Shown: positions 1 through 10,714, counted from the first letter of the stretch. The stretch is 64,000 bases of DNA from Isochrysis galbana (GCA_018136815.1 CM030933.1:3459144-3523143); one strand, 5' to 3'. Made by a program: numbers and translations. The notes: generated by a model from the letters alone, not told the origin.

Positions 1-48
1 ACCAATTTAAGGGAGAACAAGCAAACGCTTCTTTACGTCGTCAGAACA

Positions 49-2097
49 TTACCACCGTACCAATCCACGATCTTCAACCGCAAGAACGCCTCGCATCATG
101 GGGTGTGCTTCTGTCAACTGTGACGCTGACCCGAAATTCACCATTCCAAACATCGTGCGACCCGAGGCTTTGGAGACTTTACGATGATGTCGATGCATCG
201 GCGAGGGTTCCAAGCTGGGCGGCGCGGACTCGTCCTGTGCATCCAAATCCAGGCAGTGCTGCTCCCATTCGACGCGGTAGGCGACCCACTGAGCTCGTCG
301 CGTGAGCTCCACGCAACCAAGCATCAAAATTACGTGCTGCTCAACCAAGCTTTGCCTCGGTGAAATCAGGACCGCCCAGCCCAGACGAGCGAAGCTGTTG
401 GTGATGGCAGCCAGATAAAAGGCCCAGCGAGGGTAGAGGCGATAGCTCCATGCGTCGCTTTTCCCGCTCACCGGCGGGCGCAGGAGGGGATGGCCCCAAT
501 CGAAGTACAGGTCCCACCATCCGGCGAAGAGAGTTGATGTCACCCCCATGACAAGCCATGCGTTGTGGATATGGGCTGAAAGGTTCGAGACGAGGGAGAG
601 AATCACCACACTCATCGAGCAGCAATACTTTATACCATTCAGCGCGTGTTGCGCAAGCCCCGTCTCTACGAACTGGCGCGCACATTGCATGAGCCGGATC
701 CAAAATGGGAGGACGGAGAGGATAGCGGCGGCATACTCGTACATTCGGGACCCTTCGAACGTACATCTGTCGCTCATTCCTGTCAGAGATTGGGCATCTT
801 GATCGTACGCGATTTGGAACACTTCGCCTGTGGAATAGAGGCAGCCCATTCGCAAGAAGTCGAGCAGCAGCTTGGGCATAGATATCAGTGTGTTAGCCAG
901 CACAATATCGCAGAAGTGTGGCTTGAATAGTGGCGCGGTGAGCACGCGGCCATAGCCACGCAAGAGCGCAGCACGCTGTGATTGGTCTTCCCACTCCGCC
1001 ATCCAGTTCCACGGCCACACGAGGAAGATCAAAGCGCAGCCGAATGCGGCGAGAGGCCACACGTGCTTGTTCGGAGTAAGCTCGCTGGTCAGGGTGAGCA
1101 CATACAACGCAAAGCACGCGAACACGATGCACATGACACTAAAGCTGGCTCGCACGACGGCGTGGTAGTTGTGCACCGATGGCACGTCCAGGACGATGCG
1201 GTAGCAAACGCCGGTCCGCTTCCAAATGAAGAGAACGACGCCGTACGACAACGCAAAGTAGCATAGGAGGAACAGCCCTCGGAATAACGGGTAGTACGCG
1301 AGTGCCAACTCCTCCATAGAGCCCCGCTGGTGGGAGCCCGCTGCCATGAGCACGGCCGCCATAAGGAACATCTGAAGCGCAAAGCCTGTCATCAGGCCCA
1401 AGATGAAGAAGCGGGCCTTGAGCGTGTCCACCTTGACGAGCCTTGGCAAGTCATGTCCGAACGTCTCAAAGAGCTCGCCGGTCGGATGTGCGAATGGAAA
1501 ATATCCCCGGGTGGACAGCGAATCCAGGCTCTCTCTTCCGTCCTGCTGTACTTCTCCCTCGCCCGGCAGCGCATGCAGCCCCCCTTCTCCGTCCTGCATC
1601 ACTCCGTCATCACGCAGTGCATGCGGCCCCTCCCCTCCGGCGTTGCTCTCTCCTCCACCCCGCAGCACATGCCGCCCCTCTCCCCCGTCCAGCGCCTCTC
1701 CCACAGTCCGCATCGCATGGGCCGTGCACTCCCCTCCCCTGTCCTGTCCCTTTTCCGCTGGCGCATGCCCCTCTCCCCCTCCCTGCACCTCTGCGCGGCA
1801 CACCAAATATGAAGCAAGCCCATCCGCCGCACCGTTGCGGTCGATACGCCGCTCCGGGGCTGCCCCCCCTCTCCCTCCAGCGGTCTGGGCTTGCAGCCGA
1901 GATTCGCCTGAAGCGGGCTTGTCGTACGAGTCGTGGCCACACCTCACGGTCCCTCGTGCGGCCAGAGTGGGGGCCTGTGGCCCCGCGGGAAGCGAAGGAC
2001 TCGGAGAGGGAAGAGGGCTCTGTGGTTGAGAGGGTGGCAGGGGCTCGGGGGAAGGGGAGAGGAGCGGTGTGCGCAGCTCGTTGGCCGTGCGCAGCAT
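49..2097 (-). CDS. EXS-domain (XPR1/SYG1/ERD1-like) multi-pass membrane protein
   Basis: This is an uninterrupted 682-codon ORF. Residues 1-195 are Pro/Ser then Gly/Glu-rich low complexity with no recognisable domain. From about residue 225 to 620 there are repeated hydrophobic segments in the order of the EXS family (PF03124): YPLFRGLFLLCYFALSYG near residue 270-285, an IWKRTGVCY segment after it, PHFCDIVLANTLISMPKLL in the middle, and RVEWEQHCLD near the end, which resembles the R-x-E-x-E region of XPR1. In that family EXS proteins export phosphate (XPR1) or retain Golgi proteins (Erd1). No N-terminal SPX sensor domain is present, unlike XPR1/SYG1 and PHO1, so an Erd1-like or regulation-free role is possible. 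The upstream 1 kb is CT/GA repeat, so a missing 5' exon carrying SPX cannot be excluded. The fold assignment is fairly sure; the substrate is inference. Confidence 0.75.
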   Translation of the reverse strand: MLRTANELRTPLLSPSPEPLPPSQPQSPLPSPSPSLPAGPQAPTLAARGTVRCGHDSYDKPASGESRLQAQTAGGRGGAAPERRIDRNGAADGLASYLVCRAEVQGGGEGHAPAEKGQDRGGECTAHAMRTVGEALDGGEGRHVLRGGGESNAGGEGPHALRDDGVMQDGEGGLHALPGEGEVQQDGRESLDSLSTRGYFPFAHPTGELFETFGHDLPRLVKVDTLKARFFILGLMTGFALQMFLMAAVLMAAGSHQRGSMEELALAYYPLFRGLFLLCYFALSYGVVLFIWKRTGVCYRIVLDVPSVHNYHAVVRASFSVMCIVFACFALYVLTLTSELTPNKHVWPLAAFGCALIFLVWPWNWMAEWEDQSQRAALLRGYGRVLTAPLFKPHFCDIVLANTLISMPKLLLDFLRMGCLYSTGEVFQIAYDQDAQSLTGMSDRCTFEGSRMYEYAAAILSVLPFWIRLMQCARQFVETGLAQHALNGIKYCCSMSVVILSLVSNLSAHIHNAWLVMGVTSTLFAGWWDLYFDWGHPLLRPPVSGKSDAWSYRLYPRWAFYLAAITNSFARLGWAVLISPRQSLVEQHVILMLGCVELTRRAQWVAYRVEWEQHCLDLDAQDESAPPSLEPSPMHRHHRKVSKASGRTMFGMVNFGSASQLTEAHPMMRGVLAVEDRGLVRW

Positions 2098-2204
2098 GCG
2101 GCCGCCGCGCTCGCTCCACCCTCTCCCTCCCTCCCTCGTTCCTCTCTCCCCCCCCCACCCCCCCCCACCCTCTCGAGACGGGGGGCTCGACAGTCGAGAA
2201 CAAA

Positions 2205-2838
2205 CTCCTTCTCTCTTCTTCTCTCCTCTCTTCTTCTCTCCTCTCTTCTCTCTTCTCTCTTCTCTCTTCTCTCTTCTCTCTTCTCTATTCTCTATTCGCT
2301 CTTCTCTATTCTTCTCTCTTAAGGAGGAGAGGAGAGGAGAGGGAGAGTGGGGGGTGAGGTGGGTTCAATGGAAAGGTGGGATGAGAGAGAAGCCGAGATC
2401 TCGCTCTATTTGTAATCAGAGGAAGGGGGGAAAGGGGGGGAGAGAAGGAGAGAGAGAGAGAGAGAGAGAGGGAGGGAGGGAAGGAAGAAGGGGAGAGGGG
2501 GGGGGGGGAGAGAGGGAATAACGGACGGGGAGGGAGAAAGAGGGAGAGAGAGAGGGGAGGGGGGGCAGGGGAGGAAGGGGAGAGAGGGGGGGGGGAGAGA
2601 GAGGGAATAAGGGACAGGGAGGGAGAAAGAGGGAGAGGGAGAGAAGGGGCGGGGAGAGAGAGGAATCTAGGGGGGACGAGATGATGATGGAGAACGGAGA
2701 GAGAGGTCGGAAATCGAGGAGATGTGCGAGAGAAGAGAACGACGAGGAGCGCGAGAAGAGAGGTCTCTCTATTCCCAATAACTTCTCTCTCTCCCTCTCC
2801 CCCTCCCTCTCTCTCTCTCTCTCTTCTCTTCTCTCTCT

Positions 2839-2918
<80 letters not shown>

Positions 2919-3052
2919 CCTCTCTCTCTACTCTCTCTCTACTCTCCCCCCCCCCCTCCCCCTCCCCCTCTCTCACGTAAAGGATATATAGAACTCTTCT
3001 CCTTCCGTCCCAGAGAGTAGAGAGTAGAGAGAGAGAGAGAGAGTCCCCCGGT
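2205..3052. repeat. CT/GA-rich low-complexity block
   Basis: Alternating CT-rich (2205-2325, 2780-2975) and GA/G-rich (2430-2660) microsatellite DNA lies immediately upstream of the EXS gene start. It contains pure (CT)n runs near 2845-2912 and short poly-C and poly-G tracts. The long Ser/Leu or Arg/Glu reading frames across it are repeat artefacts. Confidence 0.9.
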
Positions 3053-3054
3053 CC

Positions 3055-3240
3055 CACGCCCCGCGGGGGCCCTCTCTGCGCCCATCTTATACTTTCTATC
3101 GCTTTGCCCACAAATACCGCGGGCGGGGGCCGCCTCTCTGCCCCAGTAAAAAGGGAACTCTTAGATCGTTTTGCCCAGAAATAGCCCACCGGCGGTGGCC
3201 GCTGAACCCTCTCTACTTGATCTCCTTCTGCCCGGTCAGA
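3055..3240. repeat. three imperfect tandem copies of a ~64-bp unit
   Basis: Each copy runs from a CCGC-GGGGGCC core through CTCTCTGC.CC to a TTTGCCCA.AAATA-type end. Copies start near 3058, 3117 and 3184, and the third is the most diverged. No coding potential was seen. The stretch 3241-3445 that follows holds no recognised feature. Confidence 0.5.
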
Positions 3241-3445
3241 AGTCTCTCTCAGGTAGAACCGCGAGAGTTGAGATCTGGAGTTGGGCCTCCGATCTCCGAC
3301 AAACATCGAACATGGAACATGGATAAACAAGAGTACAAAATAGAAACTAGAGAGATTTTGATTTTGATATCGGGAGGTTTCACAACGGAGATTTTGCTGC
3401 GGAGCTGCGGAGGTTTGAGGTAGAGGTTTTACTCACTTGCCCGAC

Positions 3446-3463
3446 AAACTATTGTTATAGTTC
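3446..3463 (+). other. retroelement 5'-terminal hairpin H1
   Basis: AAACTAT / TGTT / ATAGTTc inverted repeat with one mismatch at the stem base. A 5-nt spacer follows, then ATGG at 3469. It is the same module as the hairpins at 34419 and 41045. Confidence 0.8.
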
Positions 3464-3822
3464 GAGCGATGGAGCGCGCGCCGACCGCTCCTGATCCCCA
3501 GCCCCCCGCCGTCACGACGCCCCACAATAAGGGACAAGGGCCGCCCCGCCGCCCCAAGCCGCCGGAGCCAAGGCGCTCACAGGCCGCCCCCCTGACCGAC
3601 AGCGACGTCGACATGATCCTCCCTCCCTCGCCTCCCCAACAAGCCTAGAAGCAGGGAACAGGGAGAGCCCTGTTCCCTGCAGACCAGCAGAGCCAGCCCC
3701 TGGCCCTGCCGCCTACCTCCACTGGCTTGCCAGCCCAACAAGGACTCCCCATGGTGGGTGGCAGCGTGGCAGCCTTGCTGCCACCCCCATGGTGGCAACT
3801 CCTACCACCAGTGCACCCTAGA
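3446..3822 (+). mobile_element. 5' fragment of the two-ORF non-LTR retrotransposon
   Basis: The sequence from the hairpin through ATGGAGCGCGCGCCGACCGC to CCACCAGTGCACCC follows the 5' end of the element at 41041-44419, with several substitutions and small indels. The ORF1 frame is interrupted: the in-frame TAG of 'caagcctag' near 3645 falls where the intact copies read PHQPQKQ. Similarity stops near 3822, so this is a dead 5' fragment. The flank 3823-4020 shows nothing recognisable. Confidence 0.8.
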
Positions 3823-4020
3823 CGCGGAGCAGGCGCGGCGGGTGACGGGTGACGGGTGAATCCGCGTTGCGAGCTGCTTGCCGGCGACTGCAGGAAGGCG
3901 GGCGATTGATAGTGCAGAGGCGGTGGCGTGGGCAGAGGGCGGCGCGTCAGGGAAACAAATCTCATCGTTGTGAGCCTTGTAGACGACGGATTCTACGCAG
4001 ACTTCTAGTTGAGTAGGGAT

Positions 4021-4051
4021 ATACGATTACGATTACGATTACGATTACGAT
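4021..4051. repeat. (GATTAC)n hexamer tract
   Basis: About five direct copies of GATTAC directly precede the MITE-like element. Confidence 0.85.
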
Positions 4052-4059
4052 CCTAGATG

Positions 4060-4256
4060 CTAGATGGGAAATACGTATTTACCGTATTTGGTATTTGGCC
4101 AGAGGCCGAATACATATGTTATTTGGCTGTCTTTGAAGCGCGTCCTGGGTTGTAGGCCTCGAATGTATTTGAAAGGTATTTGGCCGGAGGCCAAATACAT
4201 CTGTATTTGTGTATTTGGCTGTAGTTGCAGGCCTCAGCACCGTATTTCCCATCCAG
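4060..4256. mobile_element. MITE-like element, family 1 (complete copy)
   Basis: The ends are inverted repeats: CTAGATGGGAAATACG at 4060-4075 and its complement with one mismatch at 4241-4256. The interior is built from GTATTTGGCC-GGA-GGCCAAATAC type palindromes (about 4106-4126 and 4172-4196) and repeated GTATTTGGCTGT motifs. No ORF is present. Partial copies lie at 14337-14415 (reverse orientation, left end) and 58540-58725 (right part). A target-site duplication could not be defined with certainty. Confidence 0.75.
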
Positions 4257-4652
4257 GATTATGATATGAGATATATCTAATAACGCACCGAAATAGCAAT
4301 ATAGCCGTTAATGGGAAGGAGGAGGGCGTTGAGAGAGAGTGTGTGGCAGCGCGGGAACCAAGGGGAGAGAGGGAGAGAAGGGGGGAGGAGGGGGTGGAAG
4401 GGCGGGTGTGTGGCGGGGGGACGGAGGGCGGGAGGGCGGCAAAAGGGGCCGCGGGTTGCACTGCTGCACGCAGGCACAGGGGCCCCCCTACTGGTCAGCT
4501 CGCCGCACACACAGAGCCAGTGGGGGGTGGGGGTGGAGGCACGGGAGAGAGTGGTGGTGGTGGGGGGGGTGCGAGGGAGGGAGGGAGGGAGGGAGAGAGA
4601 GGGACGGAGAGGGAGGGGGAGGGAGGCGGGGGGAAAGAGAGAGAGGGACGGT

Positions 4653-7365
4653 ATGGTTCTGTTGAGTCGACTGCTCTGCTCCTTCGGCCTGCTGCTGCTG
4701 GTGGTCGTCCAGCTCTCCTTCCGTTCGGTACGCCTATCATCATCGCATGGAGCGCAGCCCACTGAGGCAGCGCTGGGGCTGGCGGACGAGGTCCCCAGCC
4801 TCGGCGAGAACCAGACACTGGTACGGCGTTCGGAGCGGGGCGAGGGCTGCGAGCCGGGTGCTCGGCTCTTCTCTCAGCTGCGGCTCAACCGACCAGCGGC
4901 CGATGGGCCGTGGCGCTGCGTGCGCCGCAGGCAAGTGCAGGCGGTGATGCTTACGTTCGGCTCGCGCTCGATGTCCGACTTCCTGCTCAACTGGGTGGCT
5001 CATGTTCGTAAGCTCGATGCCGGGCCATACTTGGTGAGGGAGCGAGGATGCATGGCCGACGCACCTTCGCTCACCACCATCTCAATGCTGCCCATGCGCC
5101 CTCCCCTTGTCCGCCTCCGCCAAGCAGGTGTGCCCCATCCCCCTGTCCGCCCCTCCTGCCTGAAGGTCGGTGCGCTCGACGAGCCCGTCGCCAGGCTGTG
5201 CGAGGAACATTCGGTCTCGGCCGCGACTGTCCCCGAGAGCGCGCTCCGTGCACTTGGCCTTGCCGACCATTCGGCGCAGCTCTCACGTTCATCGGCAGCC
5301 TACTACCGTTACCAGCCCGGCACATTCCTTCGGATGGGCCTCGTCAAGGAGCTCTTCATCAGACAGGTCCTCCTCGCCGGCTTTGACGCGATGGTTTCTG
5401 ATGTGGATGTCGCTTGGCTCCGCCCCCCGTGGCCGCTCGTGCGCTACTCGGGCGCCGGCCCGCCCGTCGAGCCCGAGGCGGCACTCATCGCACTTGCCGA
5501 TGTGATCCTCTCGGTCGACCAGGTGAGCCCGCAGGCTCTCCTCCCCCTCCTCGCCTCCGTCCGGCTCCAGCGCGCCACCCCGTGTGCGTTTCACGCCGCT
5601 GTCCGTCCGCGTGTGCCTCGCTGTACTATCCCAGGACGGCTGCTGCTCCTGCGAACGTCGTCCTCGTGGCCTACACGCTGACTTCCCTCCCCAACTCTCC
5701 GCCCAACCCTCTCCATCGCTCCAGCTCCACAGCATCCTACCTCTCCCTCGACCCCGCGTCATGGCCTGCTCCGTCCTTCAACCCGACTGAAACCCCTCCC
5801 CTGAGTAGGTCCAGCAGTACATGGACTCTGACAAGCACCGTTGGCACGTCGATTCTGAGCTGAACACGGGCATTGTCTTCTTCCGTGCGACGGCGCCCGC
5901 GCTGGCCGTGCTCGACGAGTGGCGCCTGGCGATGGCCGATGCAATCGCCACCAACAACCCGAACCACGACCAATTTTGGCTCAACCAAGTCCTCAATCCA
6001 CGAAAATTTGCTAACCTCAAAGAGGACACGGCCGCACGCGTCGAGTTCGTGGTCGCTGCGCTCGGCGCGCAGCGCAACCACTCGGATGTGCAACTCCCGC
6101 CGCAGCCGGTCGAAGCGGCTGGCTTCGACGCGCGCGAACCGTCACTCCGCGCAGCCTTCCGCTTCGAGCGCCTCTTCGGCGCGACGCCCGCCGGCGAGTC
6201 GGGCATTGACTTTAAGCGGCGGCCCAAGGGTGGCTGGCCAGGAGGGCTGCGGCCGGTGCTCGCCACCTTCCCGATCGCCCGCGTCTCAAACGGCCATACC
6301 TTCTTCATCCAGCGGCTCCATGAGATCGTGGGCGTGCCGCCCGTTTGTGTGCACACCACCTACCAGTATGGCGACGCGAGCTCCTACGCGTACGGCAAGC
6401 GTGAGCGGCTGCGCGACGCCCACCTATGGCTTGTTGATCCGCCCGAATACTATGCGGCGGGCCGCTTCCTCCAGCTTACATCAGCGCCCGCCCGCCTGCT
6501 CTCGCCCAGCAAGGCGGAACTCGAGCGCGCTGAGCTGCGTGCCGAGAAACATTGTGTGATGACGCATCTCAAACTCAACGCACTGCAGCGCCAGTGGCTG
6601 CAGCTAGGTTTCCTTCTCGCGGCTGCACTTCGGCGCACGCTTATTCTGCCGCCACTCTGGTGCGTAGTTGATCGCTTCTGGACTATCCTTGACCACTGCC
6701 TCATTGGCGCGAAGGTGGAGATGCCGCAACCCTTCGTCTGCCCACTGGACCACTCTTTTGACTTGCCCGCGATGCGCACGGCGATGCTCGAGTGGCGCGA
6801 GCACACCTTCCTCGACAACCCGCGCACACCAGCCGAGGTTCGCACATCGGTTACGCGCGTGCGAGTGGGCGACGACGGGATCGGCGACGGGGCCAGCGGC
6901 CGAGCCGGCAATGAGGATGGCAATGCAGGTGGGGGCGGAGGAGGAGCACAGGCGTGGGTTCCCGCTGGCGCCACGCTCGGCGAGGCGGCACTTACACTGC
7001 GCGGCGAGGCGGCGCGCGTTCTGCAACTCGATGTGACCGACCTCGAGCGCCTCTGCGCGTGCATCGCCGACTTGCCCGAGGTGCACAAACTCAGCCGCGC
7101 GCTGCCCGCTGCACTAAGCATGCCGTACCACTTTTGTGATACGACCGACAACCCGTATTTTGTGCAATGCAAGGCAGAGGGTCACCAAGGCTGCCGCAAG
7201 CACCCGGTTTACCTCATGAACGTGTCGCGAGGCACGCAACGGCCGCCGCCGGTGCCATACCGGCGATGCGGCCGGGAGGTCGGCGCCGGCGAGCCACGCT
7301 GCGCGGCACTTGAGTTGCCCATAGGATACATCAGTGAGGGGGTGCAAAGAGTTGCCTCTGTTTGA
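4653..7365 (+). CDS. XEG113-like GT77 arabinosyltransferase (three exons)
   Basis: Proposed exons are 4653-5033, 5166-5522 and 5818-7365 (the third could start at 5815), giving about 761 aa. Introns begin GTGAG and end AG; the first is 132 nt, phase 0, without stops. The start was chosen at MVLLSRLLCSFGLLLLVVVQ, a signal anchor expected for a type II Golgi enzyme; the longer frame upstream is GA-repeat. Family evidence: the Nucleotid_trans fold (PF03407) with DxD motif in AMVSDVDVAWLRPP; NHDQFWLNQVLN; then the XEG113-specific C-terminal half with VCVHTTYQYGDASSYAYGKR, LILPPLWCVVDRFW, PFVCPLDHSFDLP and HTFLDNPRTPAEVR. In plants XEG113 adds arabinose to extensin-type hydroxyproline glycans in the Golgi. 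A Gly-rich insert (about 6870-6950) is unusual. The exact acceptor of intron 2 and the last residues are less certain. Confidence 0.85.
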
Positions 7366-7689
7366 GGAAGCCGGCCTGCCGGCAATCGCTGTGACTGACT
7401 GCAAGAGGTGGCTAATGCTGCTGCATGGATCGCCCGTCCTGAAGCGCTCTGTGCGTGCTTACGAGGTGACCAGCTGTAGCTTATGAGGCAAATTCCCATC
7501 GCCTTGGTTGTCCGACTGTACTAATGGTGTAATTTCTATAAATAGTTGTGCGGTATGTTGAATGTCTTTGAGAATCTTACGATTCAGGCTACTGCTGCTA
7601 CCTATAAAGGCCTCACCCCATACGCGGAAAGGAATGTCCTCCCTTCGTTTGAGATATCCTTGGCTCATTGAGAATGTAGAATGTAGTGG

Positions 7690-7725
7690 TAGGGCGGTCA
7701 AACAGGGGCTTTTCGCTTTTTAACT
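7690..7725 (+). repeat. solo terminal repeat of the TAGGGCGGTCAAACAG family
   Basis: TAGGGCGGTCAAACAGGGGC followed by TTTT...TTTTTAACT matches the ends of the 2.05-kb element at 44922-46974. No partner end was found nearby, so this is a truncated copy. Confidence 0.7.
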
Positions 7726-8427
7726 ATTAGTGAGGACTGGGCTACATTTTTTGACCTTGGCGCGATGCCTAATAAAAAACCTCCGGGGGGGCTACCTGAC
7801 GCTACGAAAATCTTCGCCAAGAAATGGTGCGATTCGCCCCCCCTCTCTCCCCCTCCGTCACGCGCACTCACGCTCTACCCGTAAAGAATTTGCGGTCGCG
7901 CCCGCGGGGGGATCGGTTACTTTATATCTAAGCTACAATCAGCATTTGATTCCCGCCCGATGCAGCGCCGAGCGCCGTGTCGGGCTGCCGACAGTTCGAC
8001 CACCCCGCACCCCCTTACCCTCTGGCATGCCTATTGCCAGCGCGCAGCCCACCCAGTTCCTCACGGCGCGCGCACGCGGCTACCCTAGCTACCAGAGGCC
8101 GCACTCCGATCCCGACCCGCCCCTCGCAGGATTCGCCCTCTCTCGAACTCGACATCGAGATCTAAGATCAGCCCACCCCCGTCTCCGCGCGCTCTCTCCG
8201 CCCTCTCTTGCAGGCACGCGCACGCGCGATGGCGCGCCTGCGACAGGCCTGCAGCTGCCCTTTGGCGACCCCTGGAGGCTAACAGAGGCCAGCTCAGGGG
8301 GCAGAGAAGGCTGGGGCGCCGGGCCCTGGCCTCCCCTGCCTCTCCCTCGCTGGCGCTCCTGAGCCTCAGGGGTCCCCAATCTGCACCGGTCTGCTTGTCG
8401 AACAGGGGGGAAGGAAGGGCGGGGGGC

Positions 8428-8447
8428 AACTAAGTTTATACTTAGTT
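8428..8447 (+). other. retroelement 5'-terminal hairpin H2
   Basis: AACTAAG / TTTATA / CTTAGTT perfect inverted repeat, 5-nt spacer CGCCC, then ATGGGGGGGC at 8453. The same 20-mer occurs in reverse at 53908-53927. The frame from this ATG closes after about 28 codons, so only a 5' fragment is recognisable. Confidence 0.75.
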
Positions 8448-9041
8448 CGCCCATGGGGGGGCACGAGCCCCCCCCTCTTCCTCTCTCCACTCCTCCCCTG
8501 TCATGGGGGAGGAACCACCCATGCTCCTGGCATGCCTGATGGCTTGCCCGGAGCAGACTGCCTTGCTGGCCCACTCTCTCATTGGCAGGCTTGCCTGCCT
8601 CGCGCGTCCTGGCCTGTCGTGGCCAGCCCATCGCTCCAAACCCCCCCTCCCCCCCTTGTTCGACGGGTTTGCGGGTTGCGGCCAAAAAAGAGAGAGAAAA
8701 GATCGTAGCCAAGACCTTCAACGCTCTATGCCAGGGTGACATTCCACTGAGAGGTGCCGGCGCACCACCCTCATACCAACTCCACCCCCAACCTCTCCTT
8801 GTCACAGCATCCCTGTCGCCTTAATGACGCCGTTCCCGATAATGCACCGTTTACACGTATTGCTGGGTGGGATAAGAACGCGTTCACGTTCCAGAACAAC
8901 CTGACAAAAATAGGCGACCTGCGGCCGCACAATCGCTCCTCTTCTTACGGCATGGCCGCATGCCCCCATCCTTATGCGCTCACGCCACGAACATGCTCAC
9001 GCGGGGTGAGGAAGGGGGACGGGGGATTCCCTCTCCCAATT

Positions 9042-10714
9042 TTAAGCGAGCAACGGCGGCCGGTCGTACTTGTGATCGAGAACGGCAACGAGTAGGTCGC
9101 GATTGAGAGCCACCTCGAGCGGTGACATGCGGCTGCTCATGACCTTACGTCGTTGCTTCTCCTCAACCTGCTTGCTGAGTTCTTTGACCTGCATCGTGGC
9201 GGTTGCTCGCATCCGCATGCTCTTCTCTTGCTCGGCGCGCAGCTCCGCAGCGGCGCGCGCCTGCTGCTCTCGTGCGAGCATGCGGTCAGCCTCTTTTTCC
9301 TCGCGCTTGGTACGGTGGCGCTCACGTACCTGTTGGTCGAGCTCGTTCAAAACAAACCTCATCTGCTCATCACGCTTGGCCCGCCGCCGCTCCTCCTCGG
9401 CACGCGCCTCGGCCTCCGCACGCTCGATATGCGCCTGTCGCATGCGCGCCTCGCGCATCTCGCGCTCGCGCTCCTCGGCGCCCGCGTTCATCTCGAAGTC
9501 GCGCTGTAGCGACTCGATCTTCTCGCGGCGCTTGCGCAGCAACTCCTCCCGGTCACGTTCCTGCTTGTCGAGCATTGCCGCCCACTCGGCCTTCTTGGCG
9601 GCTGAGAGCGCGTCCTCAGCTGCCTTGGCCTCCTTCCTCCGCTGCAAGTTTGCCATGCCTGCCTCCACAGCAGCCTGATTGGCGCGCCGCATCTCCTGAC
9701 GCTTGGCCTCGTCGGCGGCGCGCATGCGCGCCTCCTCCTCATGCATCTGGCGTGTAAGCTCTGTCGCCTCCAAGTGCTTAAGCCGCGCCTCGACTGCGCG
9801 ACGGGCCTCACGCTCCGCCACCTGCTCGCGCTGCTCGTGTAGCGCGCGCATCGTCTTGGCCCGGCGCGCCTCGACCTCAGCACGCTCGTCGGCCGCGTGC
9901 TTGGCCTTGAGCTCCTCCACTCGTGCCAGCTCGACCGCCTTGGCCTCCTGCGCTGCTCGCCGCCGTTGCTGCGCCTCGAAGCGCTGGTGCGCCAGGAGCG
10001 AGGCTAGTCGCTCCTTTTCGTGCGCGCGCTTGCGGTCGAGCTGTTGTTGTGCCACGTGTAGGTAGTTGTTCTGGTACGAGGCAATCGCATTCCAGTCGGC
10101 GACCGAGCTCAGGTCGCGCGAGGCGCCAAGCGTGGCGGTCGCCGTGTCACTGCGCCCAGTGACAGGCCTCGGCTTCATCAGCGGAAGAGTATGCCGCCCT
10201 TGAGCGACGCGGACCGCCTGAGGCGCAATGGGAGGGCGTAGAGGCGAAGAATGGGTGGGATGATTTGGGGTTGCCGACATGTGCCAGGCCTTCCTGGGGT
10301 AATGAGGGACCCTCCTCTTGAGATCTGCCTGATTTAGAGCCCCCTCCCTGCATTTAGGTTGGCACATAACCTCCATCCGCTCATGTGATGGTCTGCGCCT
10401 CATTTCCGGGCTTCAAGAGACACCGCAACCACCGCCGCTTGACGCAGGGGCACCTGCTCGACATCGCTCTCCAGCTTGTCCAGGTCCTGCTCGGTGAGCC
10501 CCTTCTTGCGATGAAGCGCCTTCTCGACCTCCAGCTCGACCACCTTCCTCACGAGCGTGTCTGCGATGCCATGCTGCCTCGCCAGTCGGGCTACGAGCAT
10601 CGTGCGCAATTGCGCCCGCCTCTTAATCTCCCTCGCTCCCTCTCTGGAGGATGAGGAGTCTCGTTCTGCCTGGGAATCGATGAAGCCGGCTGGGCTTGCG
10701 ATCAGCGTTGCCAT
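9042..10714 (-). CDS. coiled-coil protein, possibly TPH-domain/ciliary type
   Basis: The 3' exon is a 453-codon frame at 9042-10403, of which residues ~105-430 are almost continuous Ala/Glu/Arg/Lys heptads (for example QQQLDRKRAHEKERLASLLA). It ends in a conserved-looking non-coil tail with PLEVALNRDLLVAVLDHK. A second frame ending at 10400 has an ATG at 10714 (MATLIASPAGF) and about 104 sensible residues (LRTMLVARLARQHGIADTLV). I infer that it is the 5' exon, spliced across roughly 10210-10410; the sites were not resolved. The composition resembles trichohyalin-plectin-homology (TPH, PF13868) proteins of cilia and flagella, but coiled coils attract false matches, so the function stays open. 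Upstream DNA is G/GA-rich. Confidence 0.6.

Larger units (their letters stand above)
7366..9041. other. intergenic region without a supported gene
   Basis: No ORF here resembles a protein. Recognisable items are a solo hAT-like terminal repeat at 7690 and a retroelement hairpin at 8428. The rest is mixed-composition sequence with short Pro/Ser-rich frames that I do not consider coding. Confidence 0.6.

Noticed and set aside
1443-2357. 304-codon plus-strand frame antisense to the EXS gene
   Set aside because: Pro/Leu/Ser shadow of the minus-strand low-complexity N-terminus running into CT repeat.
4021-4051. (GATTAC)n as telomeric repeat
   Set aside because: Only about five units, internal, and no known telomere has this unit.
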